This document shows, one piece after another, positions 43,358 through 54,480 of a stretch of 64,000 nucleotides of DNA. The stretch lies in assembly GCA_905220665.1 (NCBI GenBank), contig CAJNAR010000152.1, positions 248,001 through 312,000 on the forward strand. Reading direction: 5' to 3'. The stretch comes from Albugo candida. Lineage: Eukaryota > Oomycota > Peronosporomycetes > Albuginales > Albuginaceae. The notes under the pieces are model-generated. The model did no database searches. It worked only from the letters and a program-made list of their open reading frames with translations, and had not been told where the DNA came from. A program made the translations under genes and the position numbers. The stretch's first letter is position 1, and each line of letters begins with the position of its first letter.

Positions 43358-45648
43358 TTTGATCGCTTAGGGGTATTCCATCACTCACATATCTCTGTAT
43401 AGGTTTCCATTGTAAAGTCTTCTAGCTTTCTTAAAGAGTTTGCCGATATACGCAGGACTAAAACGATAACAAGGTATACCCATGATCAAATTATGCATTG
43501 GTTGACTGAGAAGATATATGATTAGTTACAATCCCATTATTGAAGATTTTCTAAACACAAGCTTCTTGCTATCCTGAGATAAGGCAGAAAAGGATTATTG
43601 AGATATGACTAGCTGGCATCAGGGTATGCCACCTTTCTGCTTGCCCGAAAATCTTATTTCATTTTTATACTCAAGAATTGATCAAGTTGATCTAAACCCA
43701 TTCAGTTCACCATCTCAAACGCTGGGGCTTGAATAGCCATCACTGCCACGGTATGAAAAGTGAATTGGACGCGATTCGACGTGCGAAAGCTGATGTGGAC
43801 GCGGGACTGCGGTAAATAGCGTAGCTAGTGATTTCACTATTGGGAGACGTCAAAAAGCATTACTATTATGCGCTCATTGTAACAAAATTATTGCAACATA
43901 GTAGCTAGAGTGACAAGGCTGCGTATAAAGTTTCCTCAACCTGTCTTCATTTCAATCACTAGTGAGGAACAAACATGCCAATGACAGATGTGATATATCT
44001 TCATATCGTTTTCAAACAGAAAAATGGATTGACTTCCGTCCAGAGATGACTTGACTGTATGATGTTCAAAATTCCAGAATATAAGAAATGGTGTGATTAT
44101 AGGTGACTTTTTCACCCCCGCTTTATAAGTGATATTGGACACTCAGACCGTAAACTTCTTTCCACTCCAAATTTATTGTCTTAGGCTGACAGGTGACCGC
44201 TGCCAGTAAGACATGACAATGTTTTGATTGAAGGCAACGACTCACCATAGCGTGCATCTTCAAAAGTCAGATGGTAGACGACACTGAACACGTCAATTGA
44301 AATTTGACATGTAGATCGTATCCTTCGAAGCTAATTTTGCGCAGTCCCTACATCTCATGTTTCCGATAAAAGCATCATCCATTCCTCTCCACCGACGACT
44401 TCTACTTCTCGCTCATGCGTTCCCTTTCTTTCGTCCACAACGATTGGAATCTAACATTAGTAAATTATTCGCTGCCAACTCCTCTGTTTTGCCTTAAATC
44501 TAGATTAATATCTATCGTCTTTGTGAGTGGTACGTTAGTGAAGAGCAGTAGATTCCGGCTACAGCGATAATATTTTGCTTGTTGTAGAAATAAGGCGCCT
44601 TTTGGATCAGTCAAAACTCGCATAAGTAGACGGGAGGACGTAACGCCAAGTGTAAATTCTCTGCAAAGCACTGATATTACGATGATTACACGTGAAAGCC
44701 TTCTTGAAATGCCACACTAAAATAAACAACAAAAACACATGCAGTCGTGGCTTGAAAAAAGCCACTAGCAAGTTGTGCGATTCATCATGAGACTCCGCTA
44801 GAACGCAATTCAACGATACTAGTGGTGTGCGTTGGCGTCATCGTATTTAAAGCAGGAAGTTCGGATAGAGATATGTCTTTGCGGCGAGTCGGATTGTTAA
44901 ATAGTCTCCAAATTCGTTGGTGGTGCTCAAACTGCTCTCCATCATAGCAGGCAACTGAAATCACCTAAAATGGGCGCTGAACGTGGTATAGATTACATAC
45001 GGCGAGACCGATAAGAGTAGAGAGTACTCAGCTGCGCACGATTACATAAAATGAAGTTTTCGCGCAACGAGTGTGTGTCACAGGTCCTCGACAAAATGCT
45101 TCTCATGTACTTGGAGGTGAGGGATCGTAGCATACGCGATGTGAGACCATCGGGAGGAAGAGATTAGAAAGAAGCTCCTCATAAGCTTTCTGTTTTCCTG
45201 GTGAAGTCGAAGAACAGAGGGTGGTAGTTGCCGACTTCCTCACATTATTTTGAGTACATCCTGATGATTTCTGGATGGGCTTGTTGTAGAGAACAACACC
45301 TTGCTTGAGCTAGAAGACGCAAATGTGGCTCGCGATCGTAACAATGGATCACATTGGATTATGTGCAAGTCTTGATCGAATAGCTTACCGATAAGTCCTA
45401 GGAATCGTGAGGTCTATTACTTGGTATTGATATCCCCACAACGCACTTTAAAATTACCATTTAATCTTGTTACTTTCACAACTTCTTTAAAATTTTTTCC
45501 TCCCTTTGCGCCATCCTGTCGATGCCATAGGAACCTCACAGAAATCATGTATATTTATGGGAGAGAACATCATAAATAGAAAAAAACTAACAAGATGCTT
45601 GGATAATTTCAAGGGTGCTCAATTCGTACGTCAGGTGGCTTCGAAAAA
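43358..45648. other. Intergenic, no supported gene
   Basis: About 2.3 kb with only short, inconsistent frames (up to about 68 codons, some starting without ATG). AT-rich at its right end, next to the tubulin-ligase-like gene. No repeat or RNA gene was recognised. Confidence 0.45.
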
Positions 45649-48321
45649 ATGAGATATCATCAACTTCACTGTGCAAATAACGATGAATCGACTATTCCAA
45701 TCGAGTACAATGAGCCTTTGTCACCTTTATTACCCAAGTTATTAGGCATTAAGCACAAGTATGACAAGAACGTGGATAGTAAGGTCTCCGCACGAATCTC
45801 GTTAGTCCCTTGTACTCACTTACCCCAAATCGCGAATCTGAGTATACAGCCGGATAGGCATAGCAACCAGATTGAAAGTCAATTATCAGAAAAATCGGAA
45901 AATCTTTTTATATGGGAGCAAGAGAATCTAGAAGACAAGTACGATAAGAAAAAAGAAAGAATTTCACAAACAGCAGCCTCTGAGAGATCAGATAGGGGGA
46001 ATGAGAAATGTAACTCTAAACAAGAAAAAGTAGCCGTCCGTCACGATGAAAAGCAAACTGAGTCTACCAAACACGTTCCGCATAATTCCGATTCCAACCA
46101 GACACAGCTATTTCGAAAAGAAAAAAAATCACGTGAAAAAAAAAATCATGCTGGTCTTAATGCAAACGCGGTCGTCTCGAATACATCTCGCATCCAACAA
46201 AAACGAGCTCTTGGAGCACAGTGTTCAACACAGCAAGATCGTGATTTTGAAACTTGGAAGAAACGCAATGGTGTTTGCAAGGATCAAAAAGTATTCTGTG
46301 TTTCAGGTTGCTATCCGATTATCCGTCAGGAATTGGAGAAGCGAGGCTGGTTCTATAATGAAGATAGAAGATCCTGTTTCTTCCATCTGAAGTGGTCGCT
46401 GAAGAGCGAAGAAATTAAAATGTCAACGCTACATAAACATCAATATGTAAATCACTTCTTACAAAACACGTCTCTTACAACAAAAGTCGGATTGCTTCGG
46501 AATTTACGACATTTGGTATGGCATCAATCTGCGGAAGCGGATTCATTTTTTCCACAAGCATTTGATTTAAATGAGCCACAGGAAATGAACGCATTCATTC
46601 AGCAGTTTCGTTATGTGAAGGCGGAAAGTATGTTGAAAAAGCTTGCAAAACTACTGATCTATGACAAGAATCACGCCTTCAATCTTGCTATCGTGGATGT
46701 TATTTTGGCCATTGCTCGGAAACAACTTCGTCGTATTGCAAAAGATCAAGACGTATCCAAACAAATCTCAGATGATGTGATGTTAGAGGAGAGTATCGAT
46801 CATCCTATCTGGATGGAGACCAATGACTTGGTGAGTGATTTGCAATGGGAGGTTTTGAACTCTGGAAAGCTGACGGAGGCTGGCAAATGTATTGCTTTTT
46901 CAACACCTGGTACAGGTCGACCTGACAATGGGAATCATAATACAAGTGCTGGTGGGAACAGAACTAGCAGGGAGTTGCATCCTGCTGTGCGGCGAAAGAT
47001 GAACAAAGAAGCGAAAATAAATAAACGATACAGAATGGAGGCATTGCAGTCCGAGAAAAAACGCATCGAGACTTTGTTCGAAAAGTTTACTTGCCTTCAC
47101 GAAAGTGTCCGGGAAGACATCATCACTCTTGCAATATCATTGGAGAAGAAGAATCCACAGTTTCATCTTAATGGGGGTGGAAATCTAGGAGACCCTCACT
47201 CTAATAGTGAAAATATTTGGATTATCAAGCCCGCAGGAATGTCCAGAGGCCGAGGTATTCGTGTCTTCAACGAGCTGGATGATATCTTTCAGTATACTGA
47301 TATCGAAAATCATAAAGAATGTCAATGGATTGCTCAAAAGTATATGGAAAATCCGTTTTTGGTGTGTCGAAGAAAGTTTGATATTCGTCAGTGGGTGCTG
47401 GTAACTTGCTGGGATCCGCTAACAGTCTGGTTTAACAAAGATTGTTACCTTCGCTTCAGCTCAGAGGAATATCAAGTGCATGATCTGAGTGATCCGTACG
47501 TACATTTGACTAACAACTCAATCCAAAAACAAAGCGACAAGTTTCATGATATCTACACAACGGAGGATGGCAATATGGTTGTCGAAGGGAACATGTGGCA
47601 TTCAGACGACTTCATACAATATTTACAATCCAGGAGCGCGGCTACAAATGAACCGAATTGTCCACGCGAGAATATATGGGAAGAACAAATACAAGCTGGA
47701 ATGAAGCGAATTGTTATATACTCATTGCAATGTGTTCAAGAGCAAATTCAGCATCGTCCAAATTCATTCGAACTATACGGATACGATTTCATGCTCGACG
47801 ATAGGCTGCATCCGTGGCTCATTGAAGTGAATAGCTCACCAGCTTGCGACTATAGCACACCAACTGCTCGGAGATACGTGGAGACAGGTTTGGCAGATAT
47901 CATCAAAGTGATCGTTGATTACCGGCAATACGAGCAACATTCATCTACTGAAACCCGTACAACTTGCGAAAGGCCATCGACGGGATGCTGGGTTGTAATT
48001 CATAGGGCGGCTTTCGTTGGAAAGCCTTCTTCATCGTTTGGTGCTGACTTTCACATCCAAGGGAAAAAGCTCGTTAGAAAATCCAAATACTCACATTTGA
48101 GTAAGCGAATAACACCTTCCATCAATGGAAAAAAATCATTGTGTGATAATTTTGCAACTGAAGACTCTGAAAAAATTTCTTTGTACGAAACTTCGTCCGA
48201 AAAGAGCGATGAAGAGTCCGAAGATTCTGATATAAGTAACACCTCCAAGAGCGGTGACTCGGACATCTGCATCGATACTAGCGATAATATCCTGTCCTCC
48301 AAGGAGCAAATGTTATTATGA
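45649..48321 (+). CDS. Tubulin-tyrosine-ligase-like protein, TTLL3/8 (glycylase) type
   Basis: An 890-aa single-exon protein. The first 200 residues are polar and low-complexity. The TTL region starts near residue 220 with VFCVSGCYPIIRQELEKRGW, followed by QYVNHFLQNTSLTTKVGLLRNLRHL, which is typical of TTLL3/8. The ATP-grasp core has IWIIKPAGMSRGRGIRVF, QWIAQKYMENPFLV, RKFDIRQWVLVT, YVHLTNNSIQKQ, ELYGYDFMLDDRLHPWLIEV and NSSPACDYS with the metal-binding Glu/Asn. TTLL3/8 enzymes add the first glycine to tubulin side chains in cilia and flagella, fitting a zoosporic organism. The C-terminus is acidic and Ser-rich (KSDEESEDSDIS). Glycylase rather than glutamylase activity is inferred from overall similarity. 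Confidence 0.87.
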   Translation: MRYHQLHCANNDESTIPIEYNEPLSPLLPKLLGIKHKYDKNVDSKVSARISLVPCTHLPQIANLSIQPDRHSNQIESQLSEKSENLFIWEQENLEDKYDKKKERISQTAASERSDRGNEKCNSKQEKVAVRHDEKQTESTKHVPHNSDSNQTQLFRKEKKSREKKNHAGLNANAVVSNTSRIQQKRALGAQCSTQQDRDFETWKKRNGVCKDQKVFCVSGCYPIIRQELEKRGWFYNEDRRSCFFHLKWSLKSEEIKMSTLHKHQYVNHFLQNTSLTTKVGLLRNLRHLVWHQSAEADSFFPQAFDLNEPQEMNAFIQQFRYVKAESMLKKLAKLLIYDKNHAFNLAIVDVILAIARKQLRRIAKDQDVSKQISDDVMLEESIDHPIWMETNDLVSDLQWEVLNSGKLTEAGKCIAFSTPGTGRPDNGNHNTSAGGNRTSRELHPAVRRKMNKEAKINKRYRMEALQSEKKRIETLFEKFTCLHESVREDIITLAISLEKKNPQFHLNGGGNLGDPHSNSENIWIIKPAGMSRGRGIRVFNELDDIFQYTDIENHKECQWIAQKYMENPFLVCRRKFDIRQWVLVTCWDPLTVWFNKDCYLRFSSEEYQVHDLSDPYVHLTNNSIQKQSDKFHDIYTTEDGNMVVEGNMWHSDDFIQYLQSRSAATNEPNCPRENIWEEQIQAGMKRIVIYSLQCVQEQIQHRPNSFELYGYDFMLDDRLHPWLIEVNSSPACDYSTPTARRYVETGLADIIKVIVDYRQYEQHSSTETRTTCERPSTGCWVVIHRAAFVGKPSSSFGADFHIQGKKLVRKSKYSHLSKRITPSINGKKSLCDNFATEDSEKISLYETSSEKSDEESEDSDISNTSKSGDSDICIDTSDNILSSKEQMLL

Positions 48322-48894
48322 TTGCAGGGGATGTTGCCTGACCATGTTTTGGATAATTACGTTGTGAGCAAAGACGAAGATTAGTGTATCTGCCAATGTT
48401 GACCCTACTCTCGTTCAAACTTATGTACAAAGCTGTAAGAAGTGTGATCCCCACGCGAACAGCCCAGCACTTTTATTGTCCCAACATTTGCGCGCTTCTT
48501 ATAATATGGTAACGTCAGAACGATACTTGCGTGTTTTGAATCCCTTCCACGTAAGATTGACAGTTGACTAGGAGGATACCATGAAGCTAGCACTCTGCTG
48601 ACACTTTATCGTAAATCCGGGTGGACTAGCGATGTGGATTCGATTCATTCAACACTTCTACTCATGCAATCAGCCTGCTTAATCAAGAAATCAACTTGGA
48701 AGCCGTGTGATGGCAAGAGCGAACATAGTAGTTATGAGGTCGATGCATTTCTACCTGTTTTTCTTTGCTTATTTCGATGAAAATATGTGGCATTGTGATC
48801 GAAATAGATCAAATAGCGCGAAGAATACAAATCTGAAATGGTGTTGCTCGGCGCTTCCGCGTCTTATTTGCTAATATTTAGGGAACATGTGGAT

Positions 48895-49010
48895 TTTATA
48901 CCACTTTTTTCAAAGAGGAAGCCGTTATAGCCACCCTCCTAACTTAAATCAGAACAGCGGTGTCTTTACACCACCTATGGGAACCGGTATCGCCACATCC
49001 ACCAAACTTA
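48895..49010 (-). repeat. Minisatellite-like array, arm A (inverted relative to 49365-49610)
   Basis: Read on the minus strand it holds about three degenerate units of 35-40 bp of the form GGTGTGGCGATACCGGTTCC followed by CATTTAAGTTA. The same unit recurs on the plus strand at 49365-49610, so the two blocks form diverged inverted arms. Confidence 0.6.
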
Positions 49011-49364
49011 TGTGTCGCTCCTACCATATGTGATGCTGGAAGTTTGAATGGGCGTGGTCTTAGCGTCTAGAAACTAACCTCTCGATACGTAATCAACAAT
49101 CCGATATTACAGCCGTACTTAATTGCAACGCAAAGTACTATTAGTAAAAAGAGAGAACACGGAAAGTAGGAATGAAGAAATGGATCTTGATGGCAACGAG
49201 ATAATTGAGATGGAGCGTTCATAGTCAGCAAAATATAATCTCTGAAACAACGCGTGATAGGTATCAAGCAAATGAATTTAAAATCAGAATGAGTGAATTA
49301 ACCAAGCACACCAATTCGAGAGGTTGATTTCTGACTTGTATCGCAGCTAGATATATTTCAATTT

Positions 49365-49610
49365 AGGAGGTATGGCGAAAAAACACCGGTTCCGATTTAA
49401 TTTAGGGCATTTAGGGGGTGTGGCGCTACTAAAGTTTTATTAAGGGGTTTAGCGAATGTGGCAATACCCGTTCCCATTATTAGAATATTTACCGGGTGTA
49501 ACGATACCGGTGTTCTCATTTAAGTTACGGGGTGTGGCTAAATCAAAAGGGGTGTGTGGCTATACCGAATCCCTTATTTATTTTGTTATATTTATTTGAA
49601 CCAATCAGAG
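49365..49610 (+). repeat. Minisatellite-like array, arm B
   Basis: About five to six degenerate units carry GGGTGTGGC, then ATACCGGT and CCATTT or CATTTAAGTTA. Examples start near 49415, 49456, 49495, 49539 and 49556. It faces the similar block at 48895-49010 across roughly 355 bp. Confidence 0.6.
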
Positions 49611-50845
49611 GCCACACTTGTCATTATTTATGGAGACTGGTGGCTGGATAACGGCTCTCTTGACAAAAATGATACAGTAGACACTGATAATTAAGGGAGC
49701 CGTTAAAATCCCCTCAGTGCTTTCTGTAAATCCCCTCAGTTTGATATGATTGGCTAATTTTATGCTTGCATAGCGCTAACCTTCGCCTAGGTAAGGGAGA
49801 AAATGATAGCGCTGCCCGCTACTTTCGACGTGAACTATTTTGCGCTCAATTTTGCGTTGTGCACGGGTCTTCATGACACAAGAAACATATTTTTCATAAA
49901 ATTGGTCCTTAAAGATGGTTTCCGGGTGAGAATGATAGACTCTTCCGTAGTCGATATGGTTGAATTCTCAGTCTCGGGAATTAGCCAATCATATAAAAAC
50001 GACTCGAACATTAGCCAATCATATCAAACTTGATGCAGGACGCAAATTGCAACTCCTGGCATTATGTCCTGTTGCTTGAAAAATACTGCATCTGTGAAAG
50101 CGACGGTTTTGTGGATTAGAAATCCGACTTTGATTTTCTGCCTGGACATGTTCAAAGCCTATTAAGATTTGGTGATTCATGATTGGTTAATACGATCAAA
50201 CGTGATTGGCTAAAATATCAAAACACGATAAAATATGATTGGTTAAAATTGCATGGGGTGAGTTTAGTAAAAAGCAAGGGTGAGTTCAGCAATTCCCTAA
50301 TTAAATTGTATGATCGGATCATGGTAAGAAGGAAGATGATCAGAACAGTAAGGATAGTAAGGGAGAGAAGATTTATGAGGATGCTAAGGCAAAGAAGGGG
50401 ATGAGGAGAAGTGAAAAGGAGCACGGGAAGAAGTAATGGAAGAGGTTGACGTTAGAAGTTAAGGTTTTATAGCCGCAATGTTTTATGCTGAATTTGCATG
50501 TATACGTTATGATGCTTCCTAAAATAAGCAATTCAGGAAGCAAGTGTGAAGTTATAACAAAACAAATGCGGAGCTAACATTGGACAAGGAGCCAATCATG
50601 GACGTTATGGATTTGATGAATCGATGCACGAGCATTCAATGATTGTTCCCACCAATCACAAGGCACTACTCGAATCAAGCTGAATGCAGCAGTGATAAAA
50701 CAGTCAAGGATCAGCACTGTGCAAATGTGAGTGAAATGGATACGTGTTGTTTCTTACACTGCTTTTGGCATGGCTCTTGACTGAGACACGTGCAAGAGCT
50801 CGTGAATTGCAATCACTACAAGGTTACCGGTGGAATTCTTATCAC

Positions 50846-51169
50846 TTAACAGCAATGTAAATCCTGCGGTACAACTGTAATGTCCCATGTCGCACTCGAA
50901 CATATGGCACTAATTTTCAGAGTAACAACAAAAAATTTGGGTTTGGCATCTGATACACCGGTACCTTTGACATGCATAGTCCCGACGCTTTGCTGCAGAT
51001 TGACGTCAACGTTGCGGACACTCAACTTTTGTCCGGAATTCATGGTGACACCCTTACGCTTCAATTCATTCCTTATATCCTTCGACTTGATCGTATTGCT
51101 ACGAAACTGTAAATTCTGTACACACATGATTGCTGTGCAGAACATTGTGAGAAATAGTTTGATGAACAT
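50846..51169 (-). CDS. Candidate small secreted protein
   Basis: From the ATG at 51169 this encodes 107 aa. The N-terminus MFIKLFLTMFCTAIMCVQNL is a good signal-peptide pattern: one lysine, a hydrophobic core and a small-residue region. The mature part has a basic helical stretch (KSKDIRNELKRKGVTMNSGQ), a polar beta-like stretch and ends SATWDITVVPQDLHCC with paired cysteines. There is no second membrane segment and no recognised domain. The gene stands alone in repeat-rich DNA, a common setting of oomycete effectors. Effector status is inference, and a chance frame is possible because there is no intron or homologue to confirm it. Confidence 0.42.
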   Translation of the reverse strand: MFIKLFLTMFCTAIMCVQNLQFRSNTIKSKDIRNELKRKGVTMNSGQKLSVRNVDVNLQQSVGTMHVKGTGVSDAKPKFFVVTLKISAICSSATWDITVVPQDLHCC

Positions 51170-51910
51170 TGAATAATATGTGAGACCGGGTACAGATGAA
51201 TCTCGTTTCTTGCTGGCAGAATGGGAAGTGTTAAATGAGATAGAAATTATCAAGACACCAAACGTGCTCTATACATCAAACCAAGGTATTGCGGAACTTG
51301 AAGAATAAAAACATCTACCCTATACAGAGCCTAGCATGAACAATCGGATTGGTCAATATAGAAACATATGCTAGCTAGTAGGGCTGCAAATGAATCCAAC
51401 TTTCAGATATAACAAGAACAGCGTAAAAAGAGAAGTAGACAAGTGACCTGATTGGCTAGCGTACTTAGCAATAATTAAGTTTTGTGAGCTGTGATTGGTT
51501 AGATCAATTGTCTGGGGCCGTGATATTTTGTCTGTGGCCGTAGTATTTATGTCTGTGGTCATAGCAACTCCCATAATTAAAACAACTAGCTTATCTACAA
51601 AAGGAAGTGGGATGGGTTGTGAAGTCAGTGATCTTACAATTCTATTTATCATAGCTACAGTGCACGACACCTATAACCAGCACCTCCACCCGGTACGCAA
51701 GATTTTTTTGGGACACTCAATTACCCACTTGAACAAAAATCTCTCTCTATATCATAAAATTACATTGCCGTGGCTTTCTGACAATAGAGTCGGATTTTTG
51801 CAAAATTTATTTTTGATGAAGTTAGAAGCCTTTGAAGTTCGGCAAATTTTCGTGATTATGTATGGAGCTATGGAAATTTGGCCGGACATCTAAAAATAGA
51901 TACTTTTTTT

Positions 51911-51970
51911 AACCAATTAGAAAGGACCACCTAAATTTAGATAATTGTTTTAGCCAATTAGAAAGGACCA
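51911..51970. repeat. Subterminal direct repeat, left side of transposon
   Basis: AACCAATTAGAAAGGACCA at 51911-51929 recurs as AGCCAATTAGAAAGGACCA at 51952-51970, a 41-bp period. Confidence 0.7.
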
Positions 51971-52047
51971 TTTAAAAATAGATAGTGTGTTAGAAATCTG
52001 ATACAGACTTACATATTTTTGTTGTTGGTTATGTGTATATCTGTAAT

Positions 52048-54203
52048 CTAGTTTAAAAGTGCATAAACGTTCATAAGAACAGAGGCTGGAATGCGACGGT
52101 GTGAACGGTACTTCTTCACTGCATATTCGGCAGCTTTTCCACTGAGATTTTTACGTAGACATCCATGTACCGCTGTGTCTTGCATGCAAATCGGCGAATT
52201 GTTGTCAAGCTGATTGAGGACATGGCAGAGGGGACAGTTTCTTGCAAGCCAGCCCAGGAGTAATTGCAGTGCTCCCGTGTGTACTGCTTTGCGCCCCAAA
52301 AGTTCTCAATGTAGTTCAACTCGCAATGAAATTTGGGGTAAAATATAATCTTATGCCCAGCTGCTGTAATCACCTCCTAAAGTAATCTACGCAGGGCCAC
52401 AAAATCTGGCTGTCGGGACATGACAGTGCGAGCGCAGCAAGAAAGAGTATCAGAGCATCTGACATCACTTGGGCAAACCAAACATAAGCCAGGTTGCCAA
52501 AGACTACGTCCGCTTAAAACAACCTAGATTCCCTTTGGTTTACCACGTAGTTCCTCATACTCATGATCGTCTGAATAAACCATGCTCTGAGGCAGATTGT
52601 CTCCATAAGTCGTTGGCCTTGAGAAAAGCACAGAGCACTACGGTGATGATTTATTTAAATCATACCTCATTTTTGGTTGTTTTTCACCAGGGCCAAAGTT
52701 CATTCACTTTCCAACAAGTGCATCACCAGCAAAAGCAGCATGACTGGTTGCATTGCCGAAGGCAAATAAAGCTTGAGCTCCAGGAAATTGAGCATTGAAG
52801 ATTGGAATAGCTTTGTCACGGACTTGTGCATGCAGATGCTCTTCTGTCCACCAGCCATCGTTATTCTTTCATGGCTTCATGTAAACACAGCACTCTTTTG
52901 GCACATCAGGATACTCAAGCTGCTTTGCTTCATCGACCGCCAAGCGCCCGCAAACATCAGTCAAAAAGTTGCTAACGTGAAGGGAACGTCCTTGTCGCAA
53001 TGGCTGCTCTCCCTCCGACAGCCAGAGTTTCCTGTGACCGTCATTTGCTGATTTGCTGAAAAAACACTCACATCATGCGTAACAAGTATCAATGGTTCCA
53101 CACCATCTGCAGACCACGCCATAACTTCCATATTTTCACCAGAGAAAACTGAAAACATATGGTCATATGCCTCCACTAGTGCAAGAAACTCAAGTCGGTA
53201 TGCCACAACATCAGCACGCTCATGTCCATCAATGTAAAAAATCATCAATAATAAAAAATGTTATCCCCAGCAAAAAAAATATAAAAAGAGACCTTTGCGG
53301 ACCACTAGGAAGCCAAGCTTCATATCTTTCACCCATCGCATAGCAGTTCGGGATGATATTGTTGGTGGTGGTGCATAACCGAGGGAAGGGAGAATCACAT
53401 CATTTATGTGAATTGTAAGGTTGGTGATGTCAACTGCGAATTTATTTTTGCGCAAATAGGTCTGTCATTGCCCCACAATGTCCTCATGCACATAAACGAC
53501 CAACTCATTGCGTGTTTTCCTTGTTGGGATATTGGCAGCTTGTGGTCCTTTAGAAATGCACGTGCCCATGTACGTAAAGCACCTGAGAAGTATGGGCCCT
53601 TTCCTATGGCTGTGGTGACAAAGTCGCTTGCGCTCGTGCGACTTCTCCCATTTTTGTAAAGATGTAGATACAAATTCAAAGCTTGCACGCATAGCTACTC
53701 TGTCCCATTCAGCTTCTTTTCTTCGTCAATTTTGACAATCCTGACAATCTTTGCCAATTTTTCTATTGCACTGTCAAGGCTCCCCTCTTCCCGCAGGATA
53801 TCTTCAACATCGTCAGTTTCGGAATCTTCGTCAGCAGAAACTCCTGCTGCCAATAGCTGGTCAGCTTTCGTGAAACTTCTGCTTTCTTGCGCTCATTCTG
53901 TTTGTGACGTCGGCGTGTCCGTGGTGAATCACCACCATAGCTAAATGGGCGGTTGGTGGTTGGTACTGGAGCAATAAGATCTGGTGACATCGCCGCCTTC
54001 AACTGTTTAACTGAACCTTCAGTCTGCTCTTCTTCCTTGTCACTTGTTGGTTCCTCTCCAAAAATTTCATTCTCCATGTCACTATCATCTATATTGTTTC
54101 CATTGTCAGGATCCTGTGAAAATGGTGGTGAACTGTGATGACTTTTTTTTTTTGCGTTTCTGGCATTCGGCAGGTGTTTTTTGCGCTTTGATAGTTGTAC
54201 CAT
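52048..54203 (-). pseudogene. Broken DDE transposase (IS630/Tc1-mariner-like fold)
   Basis: Reading the minus strand from 54203, segments in three frames line up with one transposase: a basic/acidic N-terminus (MVQLSKRKKHLPNARNAKKK); FYIDGHERADVVAYRLEF; a first-Asp motif THDVSVFSAN; AIPIFNAQFPGAQALFAFGN; then GHKIIFYPKFHCELNYIENF with the final Glu; and KYRSHRRIP. This is a family common in fungi. Stops and frame changes separate the parts, and the second catalytic Asp appears to be Gly (FAFGN where relatives have FDN). It is therefore not functional. It occupies most of the element bounded by the inverted repeats. Confidence 0.75.
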
Positions 54204-54337
54204 GTTGCCTAGCGAATGTTTTTTGCTGTTTAGAATGTTTGAGGGTGTTGGTTATGTATCTACTGTATGTAGTCTACAAATATATCTCCATAGGTGTCCA
54301 CCCTATAGTTTCGCGTTACATATTAATGTCGGATTCC

Positions 54338-54400
54338 GATCGGTTCACAGAACAGGTATTTCTCACGTAATTGGTTCACAAAACAGGTTTTTGTCACGTT
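54338..54400. repeat. Subterminal direct repeat, right side of transposon
   Basis: Two units of about 30 bp, one starting TCGGTTCACAGAACAGG (54340) and one TTGGTTCACAAAACAGG (54371), each ending TCACGTA or TCACGTT. Confidence 0.65.
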
Positions 54401-54480
54401 AGAAGTATACTTTGCATGAAATAGATTTTTGGAAATTTGGCCGCAAAAATATGGGGGTGTCGGTTACAGGGTCGTGCACT

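Larger units (their letters stand above)
49598..51970. repeat. Dispersed short motif ATTGGYTAA / TTARCCAAT
   Basis: The pentamer core CCAAT/ATTGG inside TTAGCCAAT-like context appears repeatedly in both orientations, for example near 49601, 49749, 49983, 50013, 50182, 50205, 50238, 51345, 51450, 51493, 51911 and 51952. Some copies sit in short tandem pairs. Confidence 0.5.
51658..54480 (-). mobile_element. Decayed DDE DNA transposon with terminal inverted repeats
   Basis: The left end (51658-51689) and the reverse complement of the right end (54452-54480) match over about 30 bases, both opening AGTGCACGAC and containing TAACC and CACC. Between them lies a broken minus-strand transposase (52048-54203). 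Subterminal direct repeats occur near both ends. The element is about 2.8 kb. A clean target-site duplication was not seen. Confidence 0.72.

Noticed and set aside
51495..51893. 132-codon plus-strand frame with a hydrophobic segment
   Set aside because: It begins with TTG and runs across the transposon left end, so it is unlikely to be one gene.
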